This document shows positions 12,339-26,300 of a DNA stretch of 64,000 nucleotides, one piece after another. A program made the translations under genes and the position numbers. The notes under the pieces were generated by a model that saw only the letters and a list, made by a program, of their open reading frames with translations, ran no database searches and had not been told where the DNA came from. This DNA is from Theristus sp. LFF4_11 (Eukaryota > Nematoda > Chromadorea > Monhysterida > Xyalidae). Location of the stretch: positions 1-64,000 of the forward strand of contig JASANC010004297.1 of the NCBI GenBank assembly GCA_030248135.1. Direction: 5' to 3'. Every line of letters begins with the position of its first letter. Positions within the stretch are counted from its first letter, which is position 1.

Positions 12339-15300
12339 ATGGCCGATGCAAGCAGCGCGCCCATGTCAGCCCCAAGATCGAACGCGTCACCTGGCACCCC
12401 AGATGACCCTGCACCGCAATCCGCCTCCAGCAAACCGAAACTGCCGTTGGTCACTGGCGGTGATGCAACAAATCAAAATCAACCAGATCAGCAGTCACCA
12501 GTTGAAGCTGAGCGAAATCAGATGTTGAAATGTCCCAGAGGTACGGTGAATTCAGTTGAACTTCTCAAGCTCGATCACTGACTTTCTTTTCTCTTCTTCC
12601 TTTTTTTGTTATGCCGAAAAAGCATGTCTACTGTCCACACGAGAGCCAAGTTCTGGAAACTGGATGATGGGAAAAATTGGGAAATAAAACTGTTTCAAAA
12701 CGGAAATAAAACCGTTTTTCCTGACAATATAAAAACCGATTTTTCCCCATCCCTAGTAGTGTTTATGGGCTTGAACGGCTTGCATCACAAGGACAGTGGC
12801 TACGCGATGGTAGGTAAAAACCGTGCAAAACCCACCAGGGTTTCGGTTTTCCAAAATTCGGTGAACGTAGGGACAAAATTTTTGCAGGCACAAGGGACTA
12901 CGGGCCACGTCAGATGGCGATTCGAGAGCAAGTGCTGAACACGGTTGTGGAGTGTTTCAAGCGACATGGGGCGGAAACGATCGACACCCCCGTGTTTGAG
13001 ATCAGGGTATTGTGACCACCAAATGAGAAATCGTGTTTTCTTCAACGTATTTTACTGTTTTCTGCTGCTACGTTCGCTGATCACTGAATGTCGTTTTCGG
13101 TTTTTTTTCAATTTAAAAGCCGCAAATTTAATTTGACAGCGACTGCGTCGTGTGTTTTCATGGCAAGACTGCACTTGTTCCAGGATATCCTGCTCGGGAA
13201 GTATGGCGAAGAAGGCGGCAAGTTGGTGTACGACTTGGACGATCAAGGCGGGGAACTGCTGTCGATGCGCTACGATCTCACGGTTGGAAATGGCATTCGT
13301 TTGCAAATTTTTAAGTCGTAGTGAAAAACAGAAAGACGTTTTTAGTTGGTTCACACACACAGTGTTTTGCGTGCGTGGCTCGAAATTTGTGCGGCTGTGT
13401 GTCTGTGTGTATATTACTGTGCTTTGTGACTACCACAAAAACACGTGCTTGATAAACAACTTCGTTTTAACAACCAAAAAGTCTCAGAATGATGTTTTGT
13501 TTAGTTCAAAAAATCGAAAACCTCTTCGACAACTGCAGGTGCCATTCGCCCGATATCTCGCAATGAACCGCATCACCACCCTGAAACGCTATCACATTGC
13601 CAAAGTGTACCGTCGCGACCAGCCCAGGATGACCAGGGGAAGATATCGAGAGTTCTTGCAATGTGTTCGTCTTTTTGTCGCTTTCTCTGCGTTTCTTACA
13701 GCTTATCCCTCACACAATTGATGGCTTATCATAAATTTCATTCGTACATTTGCATGCCTGCGCGCGCTGGTTGAGTCTAGTTGAAAAGCAGCCCATCGAG
13801 CGATTTTTGCACACCACAAGTAATAACTGAAATATGTAAAAGAGCCAAAAGTCCGCCCGAAAGCCCGTGTTTCGCTATTTTTTCGGTTCTTATTAGGACT
13901 TCGACATTGCTGGCCCGCACGACCCAATGCTACCGGAGACTGAGTGTCTGCGTATCGTCGACGAAATACTCAGCGCGTTGAAACTCGGCGATTTCGTCAT
14001 CAAGGTTGGTGTTTTCTTTTTTCTTTTCCATTGAAGGTTCAAGACCTAAGATGGTCCATGCTTGGGCCTTTGTTGTGTTTGTTGCTTTGTCAGCCTCAAA
14101 TGCCACTCTGTGGGGTCGTCTCGAAACACCTTTGCGTGTGCCAGTGGGTTTGTGCATGTGTTCTACCGTGCTGTGCTGTTGAATGTAAATTTTTCACTAT
14201 TCTACCCAATGCCAAGAACCACCGACCAGGTGAACCACCGCAACCTGCTCGACGGCATGTTCACGACGTGCGGCATTAAAAAGGCGAAATTCAAGGCCGT
14301 CTGCAGCAGCATCGACAAACTCGACAAGCTGCCCTGGGAGGCGGTGCGCGCCGAAATCGTCAACGAGAAAGGGGTCACCGAAGAGAAGGCGGACAAGTTG
14401 GAGCCGATCCTTAGATTAAGAGGTGCGGTTTTTAAACTGTTTCTGGTTTTCTCTAGCTAACCGTCATAGCAGTTGCCTTTACCGATTATTTACCGACAGT
14501 TGCCTCACAGCACAGCTTCCTTCTGGATTATTTGACTGCTTCAGAGGGGAGGTAAATGTCAATTTGAAGTTTTTGTCTGAAAACCCTTTTCTCTTCACCA
14601 CGCGTATTTTCATGGTCAAAAACACTCAGTACACGGTACAACCGGCGCAATGTACAGTGTCCACGCATGTGCCTGTGTGTTTGACAGCCAGCACAACATC
14701 AGGCTGGTTTCACGTGTGTGTGTTTACGGTTTTCAGACGAAGACTTTACCGTGTTTAAACACGGTTTCAAACTGTTGCAAAAGTGTTTGACTGTGTGTTT
14801 TGCAACGCCAGAGCACCAGCCTGGCCTGTGCAACGAGGAGTGCATCGAGCAGCTGCAGCGCGCTGGCGTCGGCAAGGACAAGCAGGCGCGCAAAGCGTTG
14901 GACGAGTTGAAGCTGCTGCTGAAGTACTGCGATCGGGTCGGCTTGAGGGCGCGAATTCGCTTTGAGCCGAGTCTCGCGCGAGGATTGGACTACTACACTG
15001 GTGTGATCTACGAGGCCGTCATTACTGGTCGGTTTGCAAGGTTTAGTCTGAACACCGGGCACTTTCTTCGGCTTTTTTCGTCTCACTGGTCACCCGTGCC
15101 GTGCCTGTGTGTCTGTCTCCGTTTAGTGGCTGTTAGATAATGAATTTGAAAACACACACGCAAAACAAGAATGTGCGGTGCGTTTCAACGTGCACCGTAC
15201 GGTTGTGCTGTTTTTGCGGCTCAATATTGTGGCACTGATAATTTTTATGGAGACTGCATTATGTTTTTATGACAGAGTAATGTTGCTCAAAGTGTGTCCG

Positions 15301-16798
15301 TTTGTGAGGTGACCAGCAGAGTGTGATCAGTGTTCAGCTACCATGTGTTGAGTATGACCACTCGGTGTCGCAACAAAGTTCACGGTCTTCAGAGAAGCAC
15401 CGCCCTGCCCCTGACAATAATAATCGTTGGAGGTCTCTCCAGTGCAATTTGCAGAGTTTGCGAAATCGTCCGAGCTCGTCGACGAGTCTGCCGACGACGC
15501 AGCGAAAGGCGCCGCAGGCTTTGGCGTCGGTTCGGTCGCCGGCGGAGGGCGCTACGACGAACTGGTGGGCATGTTCATGCAGAAGGGACTGAACGTGCCC
15601 TGCGTCGGCGTCTCCATCGGCATTGAACGACTGTTCGCCATCATGGAGATGAAAGCGGATGTACGTGCGCGTCTGGTGGTCGCTGCCGTTGCGTTGATTG
15701 TTTTGAAGATGGTTTTTTGTCTTGTGCACTTCTTGATCAGGTGCACAGTCTCACGAACGCATGCACATGACAACGACACTAACCTGAGTGCTCAGATTGC
15801 TTGTGTCCATTGTCCATGTTGTTTCAATGTTGTAAGTTTTTTGCAGCTCGAAAAGAAAGTGGTGCGCACTCGTGCCACCGACATTTACGTCGCATCGGCG
15901 CACAAGAAACTGACGGACGCCCGTCTGGACCTGGCCAACCTGCTCTGGAATGCCGGCTTCAGGGTCAGTTCGTGCTGATTCTTATGGACTGATTGAATTG
16001 TTCGTATTCAAGAGCGCGCAGATTTGTGGTATTCTGGTGTTCACGTCTTAAGCTGAAGACCAGTCATGCACACACAGTCGATTTTGCGACTCGCTTCATA
16101 ATCGCATGTCGTGCGCGAGACACTGCAACAACATAAAGATCGAATATTTTAAAGAAAAAACAGTGCTACGCGGTCAATGATGTTGCTCTATGCACAGGCG
16201 GAAATGCCGTACAAGCTGAATCCGCGTCTGCTCGATCAGCTGCAGTATTGCGAGTCTGAGAACATTCCGATCGCGTTGATTCTCGGCGACGACGAACTGC
16301 AACGAGGCGTCATCAAGGTGCGCAGAAATGTTCATTCAGTTGACTTTTCAATGCTCTCGTTTTCCACTGGTGCGTAATTTGCAAAATCACTTAAAGTACG
16401 GTGTGACCGATTGAACATGGCAGCTCTTTTCAGAGTGCAAGACATTTTAATGAAAAAAATACGTTCAAAAACCTTGAATTATCTGTCACGAAATTTTGAA
16501 TTACAGTCAGAAAACGAATGCGTATGGTTGAAATCGACCCCATTTTTGATTTTTGGCTAAATATGGCAATCCGATAACGTTTTTTTGTTAAAAAATACAA
16601 AAAAGTGACAGGTTTAAATGAACACGTGTGAATGAAATCTCGATTAGAAACGTTCAGCTTTGTCTGCAGGTGCGCAACGTGCAGACTCGCGTCGAACAGG
16701 ACGTAGCCCGTGATGAGCTGCTGGAATCTTTGCGGCAGAAACTGGCGACATTTGAAATGAACGGAGAATGGTGTGCGGCAGTGGGCAGTTCGGTTTAG
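12339..16798 (+). CDS. HARS1: Histidyl-tRNA synthetase
   Basis: Class II synthetase that charges tRNA-His, cytosolic and possibly mitochondrial. Eleven exons join in phase: 12339-12540, 12888-13006, 13184-13282, 13538-13664, 13897-14004, 14230-14422, 14812-15027, 15443-15660, 15847-15963, 16198-16317, 16670-16798 (TAG). Exon 2 has [10 protein letters not shown] and [13 protein letters not shown] (motif 1 region). Exons 3-4 give [15 protein letters not shown] and [16 protein letters not shown] (motif 2). Exon 7 has the HisRS signature [13 protein letters not shown], exon 8 [12 protein letters not shown] and motif 3 (SIGIERLF). Exons 9-11 form the anticodon-binding domain. The first exon encodes a Ser/Pro/Gln-rich N-terminus from ATG 12339, immediately after a TTTGCAG that could itself be a splice acceptor; no WHEP domain was seen. 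A repeat at about 16404 lies in the last intron. Total length of about 510 residues is normal. Confidence 0.95.
16404..16500. repeat. Dispersed repeat in the last HARS intron
   Basis: The words GACCGATTGAACATGGCAGC and TTTTCAGAGTGCAAG followed by an A-rich stretch are repeated with few changes at about 47829-47925. No ends or coding content could be defined. Confidence 0.55.
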
Positions 16799-17335
16799 GA
16801 GATTATATTTGCCATTGTTTCGTTGAAGCTGTTGTTTGGTGTTCAGCTGTTGTTTTCGATAAGTTACTGTGGTCGACGTTTCAACGCAGTGAGTGATTGT
16901 GATATTTGCAATTACTACAATCGCGTGTGAATGTGAATTTCTTTCCGAGGCTCGTTTATTTTATTGCATGCACTGAAACCGGCTGCTCATATCTGTGTTT
17001 TTCCTTCTGATCAGATCTGTCACTTTTTTGAAGTTTGCATAAAAACACCGCTCTTACGGTGGAACTGTTAACAAGCAACGTCGGACGAGTAACAGCAACA
17101 AATAAACGCTAAACCATGGAACGACGAATGTGAAAAACAAAAACAATGAAATGAAACTTCTCCGAAAATATGCGTTGTATCACGTGCAAGTCTAACCACC
17201 AGAACGTGTGAGATGAAACACTGTAACACCCTCGTTGTGTTACTTTGTTGGATAATGTGTGACTGCACGTGACATCCCAAGAAAACAAAATAGGGTCTTC
17301 AAGAAAAGCACGTTTGTTCAGGCAAAAAACGAATT
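16799..17335. other. Gap between convergent HARS and F-box genes
   Basis: Candidate poly(A) signals include AATAAA near 17100. No exon or repeat was recognised. Confidence 0.35.
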
Positions 17336-20300
17336 TCAGAATTGACTAAACTGCACACGAAACGTGTTGCCGTGCAACTTCGACTGAAACTCGACCAGCA
17401 ACGTGTTGCGACTCCGGCGCGTGATCGTGCCACTCATGTGTTCATGAGTTGGCTGGTGGCCGAAATAGGCCATCAACGATGCATCCACATGCGCTTCAAA
17501 ATTGTCTGAAAAATCCATTTTTTTTAATTGGTTGCTCTCGCCACAGATGTAATGTCCTATTATAACCTCACGCCTACCCGTGCTACCGTAGTCTGTGCTG
17601 CTGATGTGGCGCATGGTCGAGTGCGTGTGAATGCCTAAGCTACTTTCTTGGCATTGGGTCAACTACTTTCTTTTCATTGGTTATCGTTGCGTATAAAGGC
17701 ATTGTTTTCGTTGTTATCTGGGCCACTCTGTTGTTTTACTTTGCCGTGCTGGTTTTATCCTCTCTTCTGAACTAATCGAATAACTGTTCTGTAAAGGAGT
17801 TGGCCAACGTCGAATAAACGAGAAAAGAGAAAGAATTGCGGATTGAAGTTGAGCAACACAAACACAACGCACTCACGCATATTGCAACAGAACCCTAATT
17901 AATTAACTTGCCAATTTCCTTTAACTCAGTCTCGACGACAGCAGATCCGAGCGTGCAGATCGCCACATCGGCGCTCGAGGCCGGGGACTCGGAGCGTGGA
18001 GGTCAACCGTCCTTAGTGCAACAAACCGTTACACCAGGGGAGCACACTTCAGTGGAGGTCCCGCCGATCGAACGCCGGCTGCAAAGGATAAAGGAGCGAG
18101 TCGAGACTCTTGGAGCATCCGTCGAGTGGAGCGTCTGTGCAGTTGAGCTCTTGCGCCGCCCGAATGGTCATGGAGGACCGCGGTTAGCTTGGTGCTCCTG
18201 TGATCAACTTCTGAACAATCGAAGCATCGGGATTGGAGCGTCAGTCGAAAAAGGAAAAAGGAGCGAGTCGAGACCTTGGAGCATCCGTCGAGAGGAGCGA
18301 TTCTACAGTTTGGAATTCCAGCGCTGCTCGAATGGTCATGGAGGACCGCAGCTAGAGTGGAGCGGAGTTTCAATTCATCTGTGTTCTTCCGGCGCTGCTC
18401 GAGGTCATGGAGGACCGCAGCTAAAGTGGAGTTGGACGCCTTATCGAAGTGAAAGAATTGTGAGTTGGGTGCAGTGAGTCTTTGGATTTCTCGGCGGTAT
18501 TTTCACTTTAGCGCTTTCGCTTGGAGCTGTTTTTAATCGAGATTTGTTTGTTTTGTTTGTGCCGAGAATCCAAGTGAACACCCAACCACACGATTGTGAG
18601 CGACGAGTGTCAGCAGTTTGAGTGCCCGTCCTGTTTGGAGCCCCTGTGCAGTTGGAGCTCCTGTGCAGATTGTGCGTCGTCGTTGAGGTTGTGGAGGAGC
18701 GAGGTTGGTGACGGGTGGTGTGAGTTTTCGGACTTTTCTCGGCTACAGGGTGAATCACGTTCGAGCGACGATCAATCCAATTTTTTCTTATTCGTTTTTG
18801 CTTCTTTTTGGTTTTTGTTTTGCCGAGAGTCCGAACACACACACCCGACAGCTGCTATTCGACACACGTACGATCGAAGCGTCAAAGGATCGTGTGATCT
18901 GTTTGTGTTCGACGAAACAACAGCCGCAGTGATCGAAACAGCAGCCTCAGTGAACGAAACAACACCAACCGATCGAAGCAACAGTTGATTTTGGAAACAT
19001 CGAAACAACAGCAGTCGATCGAAGCTTCTGTGATTGTGGAACGATCGATACAACATCAGATCGATCAAAGCGTCGGGACTTCAAGGATCGAATCGACTTC
19101 TGTTCGATCGAAGCTACAATCGGTCTGCGGATCAACAGTGATCGATACAACGTCGATTTGATCGAAGTGTTCGAGTGGAGTGTGTCGCTGCTGTGAAAGT
19201 TGCTGTTCGATTGGATTGTGTTGCTGCAAACGGCTGTTGAGTGTGATCGATTGGAGCGAACAACCGACGATGGGCACAGGCAAGAGAGGGAAACGAGTGA
19301 TGCGACGACGACACGGGGCAGTAATAGAGATGCCATGGAGGGCACATGTCGATCAAAGGATACCGATGCGACAACAACATCAGTCAATGGTGGACCGATA
19401 TGATGTGACCAGCTATCATGTGAATGTCGCCGATCCTCAGACCAGTTGCACAGAAGCCATGGAGGGCACGAGTGCAGGGACTAGTTGTTCGGAGGGACGA
19501 TGGCAGCAGTGCAGTGAGCCGGATAATCAACCGACGTTGTGGGACAATGAAAGTGCAGTGCATTTTCTTAGCCGAGTAACAACTGCGATGCTGGATGGGA
19601 CAGGCTTGGGCGCGGAGATCGTAACATGCATGATCGAGGGACTGCAACAATGGATGCAACAACGTGTTCTGAGGGAGTGCGCGCAGCTTTCCATGGAGGA
19701 AGTCGTTCAAAAGATCCAACAAATGCAGGACGAAGGGAGACGAGACGCTGGTTGTAGCTCATGGAGGAGCGATGCACCGGACGACCCAGGATGTGAGATG
19801 CACACTGCGATGGCAAACGATGACAAGTTGGTGTGCGTAGAAGGAGTCTGGTGTCAAGCGTCCGTCGAGAAGCGAAGAGGTGACAATTACATAACATCAT
19901 GGTGCCTGCAGGAGATCGAAAACCGAATTGGAAGGAAGTTGCATCGGGTCATGGTTGTGGAGAACATCGACGGTGAACGATGCACTGTGATGCGCACACT
20001 TGTTCGAATGCGTCATGGAACGAATGAAGTTGCAGTCCGACTGACGATTGATGATACCTCGGACAACTACGAGATCATCATGGCTGGGGAAGATCACAAG
20101 CTGTTTGCGGTGCCGCGCAAGGAGGGAGAGATGGACGAAAGACCAAAGCGACCAAGGAAAACGGGAAACGAAATGCCGGAAGAACAAAAGAGAAGGTACC
20201 CGTTGCCGAAGTACGCTGCAAAGAGCGAGTCCAAATTGAAAGGCAGGCCTGGCAGAGCGACTGTGAAAGGCAAAGTGACCGTAAAGCCTGGTGAAACAAC

Positions 20301-23300
20301 AACAGCAAAGGTGAAAGTAACACCAGATGAGAACGGACATCACAAGCCACAACAACAAACATCGGTTGCGAGTCACGCGTTCATGTTGCTGCCATCTGAT
20401 AACAACGAGCTGCTGAGCACCTGTTTGGTCGAGTTGTCGGACGAGAACGAAGGACTGGTGCTGTTGACGAATCCGACGAACTGCATGGTGCACTGCGACG
20501 ATGGAATGGAGATCGGCGAAGTGAAGTTGACTCGAATTGTGCCGGATCCACTGAAGCGACAAGAGATGGTGATACCGAAGGAAGCGAAGTTGCCGGACGA
20601 GTGGAACACGGAGGCATGGTGCGTTGCTTGTGGTGACGAGTCGCACAACAAGGATCAGTGCACCGCATATGCTGTCTGGTGGAATCGCAACCTGAATGAA
20701 GACACAGTGATGGAAAGATCTGATGCTGTCGCCATGGTATGTAATCTGCAAGTTGCGAGGCAAGCTGAGATGGAAGGCCGAGTGAGAACGAACGACAAAG
20801 AATGCCAGTACTGCAGATTGCCGGGCTACAACAAACAGCTGTGTACCAACTTGTGTCACCTGATGCCGAAGTTGTTGGATGCTGGTTCGGACGGAGGCAA
20901 TGGAGTGCCGAAGCTGTCGATCGAGGAAAGGAAAGCGAAGTTGGAAAGATGGCTGAATGGAGCGACGGTTGCAGACAAGCTGACAAATCAACAACGCATG
21001 GAGGCGGTGCAGCTATGTCGTGACAATCATGCCGTGTTTCAACTGATGGAAGAGGACAACAGCTGTTGCACAAATGGTCTTCAGTTCAAGAGGGATGCAA
21101 GAGACGCCGAGTCGATGCGACCGAATGGAGGAAACGCAACAGAGTCGAAGAAGATCCTGGAGAAGCAGCTGGAAGTGGTGCTGCAGAAGGATACTGTTGA
21201 AGAGTCGAAGTCGTCGTGGAGGAACCCGTTGGTGATGGTGCGAAGGGACCATGGTGACTTAGACGTTTGCGTGGACTACAGGTCGCTGAACAAAAAGACC
21301 AGCTTCTGCAACAAGGAATCGCTCCCATCGGAATGGATTTTGGAGGAAGTGGCGAGCAAAATGGGAAAATTCCTGTCAGTGATCACGGTCAAGGATGCGT
21401 TCTCAGCCATCAAGATTGAAGATCAACATCGACATGCGACAGCGTTCGATACACCGAATGGCATCGAGTTCCAGCATGGACGACTGAAGTGGACGTTGCA
21501 GAACAGCGAGGAAGCAGTGGCGCGGTTGATGGAGCATGTGGTGAATGGAGTGAACGACGATGCGATGATTGACGTCGACCGGATCATCGTTTCGACGAGC
21601 ACGTTCGAGCGACACAAAGAAGTGCTGCAAAAAGTGTTTGGCCGAATGAAGGACGTTGGACTGTTCGTGGATACGAAGAAGTGTCAGCTGTTCAAGGATG
21701 AAGTTCGAATGGATGGATATCTGGTGAATCAGAAAGGCATGTTCACGGATCCGGAAACGGTGCGACAGATTCAGGATTGGCCGACACCTGCGAAAAAGGA
21801 GGAGTTGATCGCGTTCGTCGCGCAGTGCTCGGTTTACTGCCATGTGATTCCAGACTACGCCGAAATAGTGAAGCCGCTGTTCGACAAGACGCAGAGCGAC
21901 GGAAACTTCGAATGGAAAGACGAAGAGCAAGAAGCGTTCGTGGATCTGAAAGGAACGGTGAATTCGGTCAATCATTGTGGTACGCTGGACAGAATGGAGC
22001 CGTGTTTGATTCGAGCGTTCGTGCACGACAACGATGTATCCGTCAGACTGGAACAATTCAACGGAAATGGACTGGATCTGATATCAGCTCGCTCGCGACA
22101 ATTGACGAAAAGGGAAACGCAGCTAGATCAATGGGAAAAGAAATGCATTGCTGTACGATGGGGCATGGAGGCCTGGAGCAGCGTGCTAAAAGACATGGAG
22201 GTCATCCTAGTGATGGGTGAAGAACATCTAAAGGAAGTGATGGCGCAGAAGCTGCTCGGCATTGCGAACACTAGGGACTGGCTGTCGTATTTGGCGAGGC
22301 TGGGACCAAGAGTGGCGCTTGTGGAGGAACAAGATCTGGGTTACCGATTGCCGATGCCAGTGGAGCACCAACAGATCAGGCTAGCGTGTCGCGATTCGCA
22401 ACGATTGGAACAAGTGCTCGACTACTTGGAGGAATGGGCGAAGGACGATTTGAGGTCGAGTAACTTAAAGATCGTGGACAACTTGAGTTGGCGAGTGACG
22501 ATTGAGGATCCAGCGCAGCATGACGAATTGCAGTTTGATGCAGCGTTGAATGGTTACAGCACGGAGAAGTGGGCGGACGAGTACGGCTGCTATCCATCGA
22601 TCGGATTTGAAGGAACAAAAGATGGCGACGACAACTTCAGTGTCAGAGCGGCGGTTGGCTTGGTGACGACGACGGAGATGACGGACATGGATGCGAAGGC
22701 ACAGGACGACGAGAAGCAAATGCAGTTGGATGAGCAACACGCTAGGAGAAGTCAGAAAATGCGAAGTCTGCGCAATCTGAAAAGATGGTTGCAGACAGGA
22801 GGAACGAAAGATCGAACGAATGCAGATGGACTTCGTTGGCGACGTGGCTTTGACAACTGCTTTGTAAAGGATGGACTGCTGTACTACTGGACGCCGAATG
22901 AAGATCGACATCGGATGCTGTTGACGCGAAATGCTGGAATGAGTCTGCTGTGGCAATGTAAAGATCGAGAGGAAAGACATCGAGTGCTACGATCGTTTTG
23001 GTGGTTTGGTGTGGAACAGGACGCTATCGATTGGAGCCAGATGGACGATTGGAACAGTGGAACAGTCCAGCAGAAGTCTGAACCATCTGAATGTGCGTTG
23101 CAGAGGTACAGTAGAGAAAGGAGATCTGTGTCCGACGTCGCAACTGCCAACGCAGGATATGGAGATCCGTGGTCATCATCGTTGCCGAGGAGGCCGAATT
23201 TCGACGACGTGCCACCGCAAAATGGATTGTGTTCTGACGGTGACATTGACAACAGCGAAAACGGACGGACAAAGTGGACAAGATCGAATCGCAGTGACGA

Positions 23301-26300
23301 AGGAACACGACGGGCTGCAGACGGTGGATGCTTGGCGAGATGGCAGCGGAGAAAAAGGATGGAGTGTTGCTGTTCGCGTTCGATTGTTGGTGGTTCTGCG
23401 AAGTGCATGGAGGCACGGTGCGGTTGTCGAGATTGATTGGAAATGCGAGGAAGGATCTGTTGGCGGAAACTAACAAGAGTGGCGTAACATTGTTTGTTTG
23501 AACCTGGCACCTGGAGGAACCAAACGATAACGATCGTCAACAGTTTGATTGTTTTGCTTCGTTTCAACAGTTCTACAGTTTGGATAGCAACAGTGCAATA
23601 GAGCTACAGCGCATCAAAGCAACAGTACAACAAAGCAACAATACAACAGAAGTTTTGCAGTTCAACAGTTTTGTTTCATCGATCGATCCAACAGTTTCAT
23701 CGGCACCAACAGTTTGATTTTTGGCGATTTGTTTGCTGCTTGATACGAAATAACGGTTAAAACAACAGCTTCAACGCATCATTTCACGACAAATGGATTC
23801 ATCTTGGCTTCAACATTTTGCCCTTGTGACACGCCAGTTGCTATGGAGAGCTTCTGGGCACGACGATCAAGTAATGTGAAATTGCCTTGGATGCAGTGGG
23901 AGCGAAAACGAAGCGACTGCGTCACTGTGATGATGTGTTGCTTTGATTCGATTCCGTTGGATTGTGGACGTTTGGAAATGTCTTCGAAGGGAGAAGTTGT
24001 CAGCAATAAAAGATCGACGATGTCAGCAAATCTTCATCTCATCCAATATATTGCGCTGGACTTCAATTGGTTTCAACAGTTCTTCTATTTGATGTACGGC
24101 TGCAACAGAGTTTCATTTGTTTCCTTCTGTTCAGGATTGGATTCACTGGATAACTGAATCATTCTGAAAGAAACAAATTGAAATAATCCGAAATGGACCA
24201 AGCGAAAAGCGCCGACGACTTTAATTCGGATAAGAAGACCAACGGCGCAGCTGGAGCAAAGAAGGACGATCCGACGGCAGTTGCTGAGTCACCAAAAGAG
24301 AGCGAAGTAGTCGGATGGGCAAATTGTCGACTGCGTGAACGCGTCGATGAAGAGCTTGAAAAGCGATCGCTCCCGGATGTCGATGGTTAGTGTGTTCCAG
24401 TGCAGTTCTGGATTGGATTGGAGCAGCGGCGTTTTCTGTTGGACAAATGATTGAGTGTGTAGCAGACTGGCCATCTGTGATGCGACTCAACATTGGATAA
24501 TGTCACGTGGTGCTGTGTTCGTCGGTCCGATGGAGTTGTTGCTGTGAAATGGACACGAATAATTTGTTGACGGGAGATGGAGTACTCCACTCAGTGTATG
24601 AAACCTGAGTTTGCGCAAATCAGGACCCGCAATTGACGTCTGGAAGACCCGGGGGGGGTTTTTTTTAACCCCCACATTTGTTGAATCTCCGCAACAAACA
24701 GAAAAAACATCGTGTCGAAGAAGCTGAGACAGAAATTGTTTCAGTGAACGGCGACAGCGCGAATACTGACAAAAAGCAGCGCGCAAACGTGACGATGGAG
24801 CAAATGGGAGACGCTGTTGCGACGCCGCTGGAAGCTGCACTGACTGCTGGACATCCGTCGTGTGACTTGCCGCTGTCGGACAATTCGAATGGAGTGAGTG
24901 AGAGCGCTTGGCCATGGAGGGCAGCCGACTTCAAAGGAGCGTTATTTCGAATGTTTGATGTTTGGATTCGTTTTTTTTCGATCTACAAAGCAGCAGTTGC
25001 AAGCTGCATTGATTGTGATGTCAAGGGTCGACATCATTTGGAGGGAAGGTGGAGGCTATGCAACTGCAGCCGTAAAGCCGACAACAGTTAAGGGTACAAC
25101 AGTAAAAGATGTAACAGCAACGGCGTAACGTAAAGGATTGGAGCTGACTGACTGACGACTTCGGAGGGATCGAAAAGAGGGTTGTCGTATTGTTGCAGGA
25201 AAACGCAGTCGAGAAGGGGAATGCCGCACTGCAAACGGATCGATCGATTGACGCTGAGATAAAAGAAGCAGCTGATTCAAAGCCCATGGAGGGGTTGACA
25301 GCGACTGGAATGATGGTGGCTGTTGACGACTCGAACAGATGGAAAAGAGCGTGTGGTGTGTGCAAGCATCGTGGGCATCACGAGTTACGTTGTCGCATGC
25401 AGGAACTCAAGCGCATGGAGGCGTTGTTCTTGCCGGAGCAGTATCGAGTGGCGATGGGAACGTATTGGTGCGCTCTTCCGCATGCTGACGATGATCGAAT
25501 GCACGACAAGATCTTCTACGCGCACGGAGTCATTGGAGCGTTTGGAAATGTGCCGATCGAGACGTTGCCGACTGGTAACGAAAGCGAATGGGCGATTACG
25601 ACGAACAAGCATGGAGAGTGGCTGAAGTTCCCAGATCCGATGTACCCGGTCGATGAGGACAATCGCAGCAAGACGCATGGTTTCTTGGTGATGCGCGCGG
25701 AAACGACTATTCTACCAGGTGGTCGATTGACGGTGGGACAGACGCAAGCAGAAGTGATCTTGCCGCAATACCGTTGGAAGAACATGTCAACTCTGTCAGT
25801 CACGCAAGAGATGCGAGATGCGGTGAACAGTGCTACGGCATACGCAGGAGTTGGTCCGTTGCGAGTGGACGCGCTGAAACACTATCAGCCTGAGCTTGTG
25901 ATTCAGCATGAACCGCAAGGATTCGATGTGTTCAAGTGGTGCCGTTGGCATTTGCGAGTCCATCTGCAAAACTGTGAGCCGTCGGAGTGCGACACGTTCC
26001 TGTGGGATCAAGAGTATTTCGGTGCGTATCGCGATCGTTCAACGCGTCTGTCAATTCCTGTGATGAATAGAGCTGGAGAAGCGTTCGTTCCGCGTTTGGA
26101 TGGAGACTGGGTGTTTTGTCGGCAGATGAACTGGTGGATTCAAGATTTGCATAACAGTCTGTGGCATTACATCAAGCAGTGTGAAGCGTCGAAGCGTGGC
26201 GAGGCTGAAAGACCACCGGAGGGAGACCCGGCGGATGTGTTGCGTGCCCAAATGCGACCGGTGCGATCGCCGTATCAGTCGAGTCGTCTGGAGCAGTATC

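Noticed and set aside
19384..23567. Several minus-strand open frames of 80-365 codons opposite the retrotransposon ORF1
   Set aside because: They are shadows of the plus-strand ORF, have no domain content, and the element's LTR promoter and ORFs run on the plus strand.
24573..24595. GGAG-ATGGAGTA-CTCC as another array hairpin
   Set aside because: The stem closes only with an 8-base loop, unlike the others, so it was left out of the count.
20499..26105. About 13 further ATGGAG words in the retrotransposon, counted as part of the hairpin array
   Set aside because: Their flanks are not complementary (for example at about 21123, 21993 and 26096). They serve as the background class, not as members.
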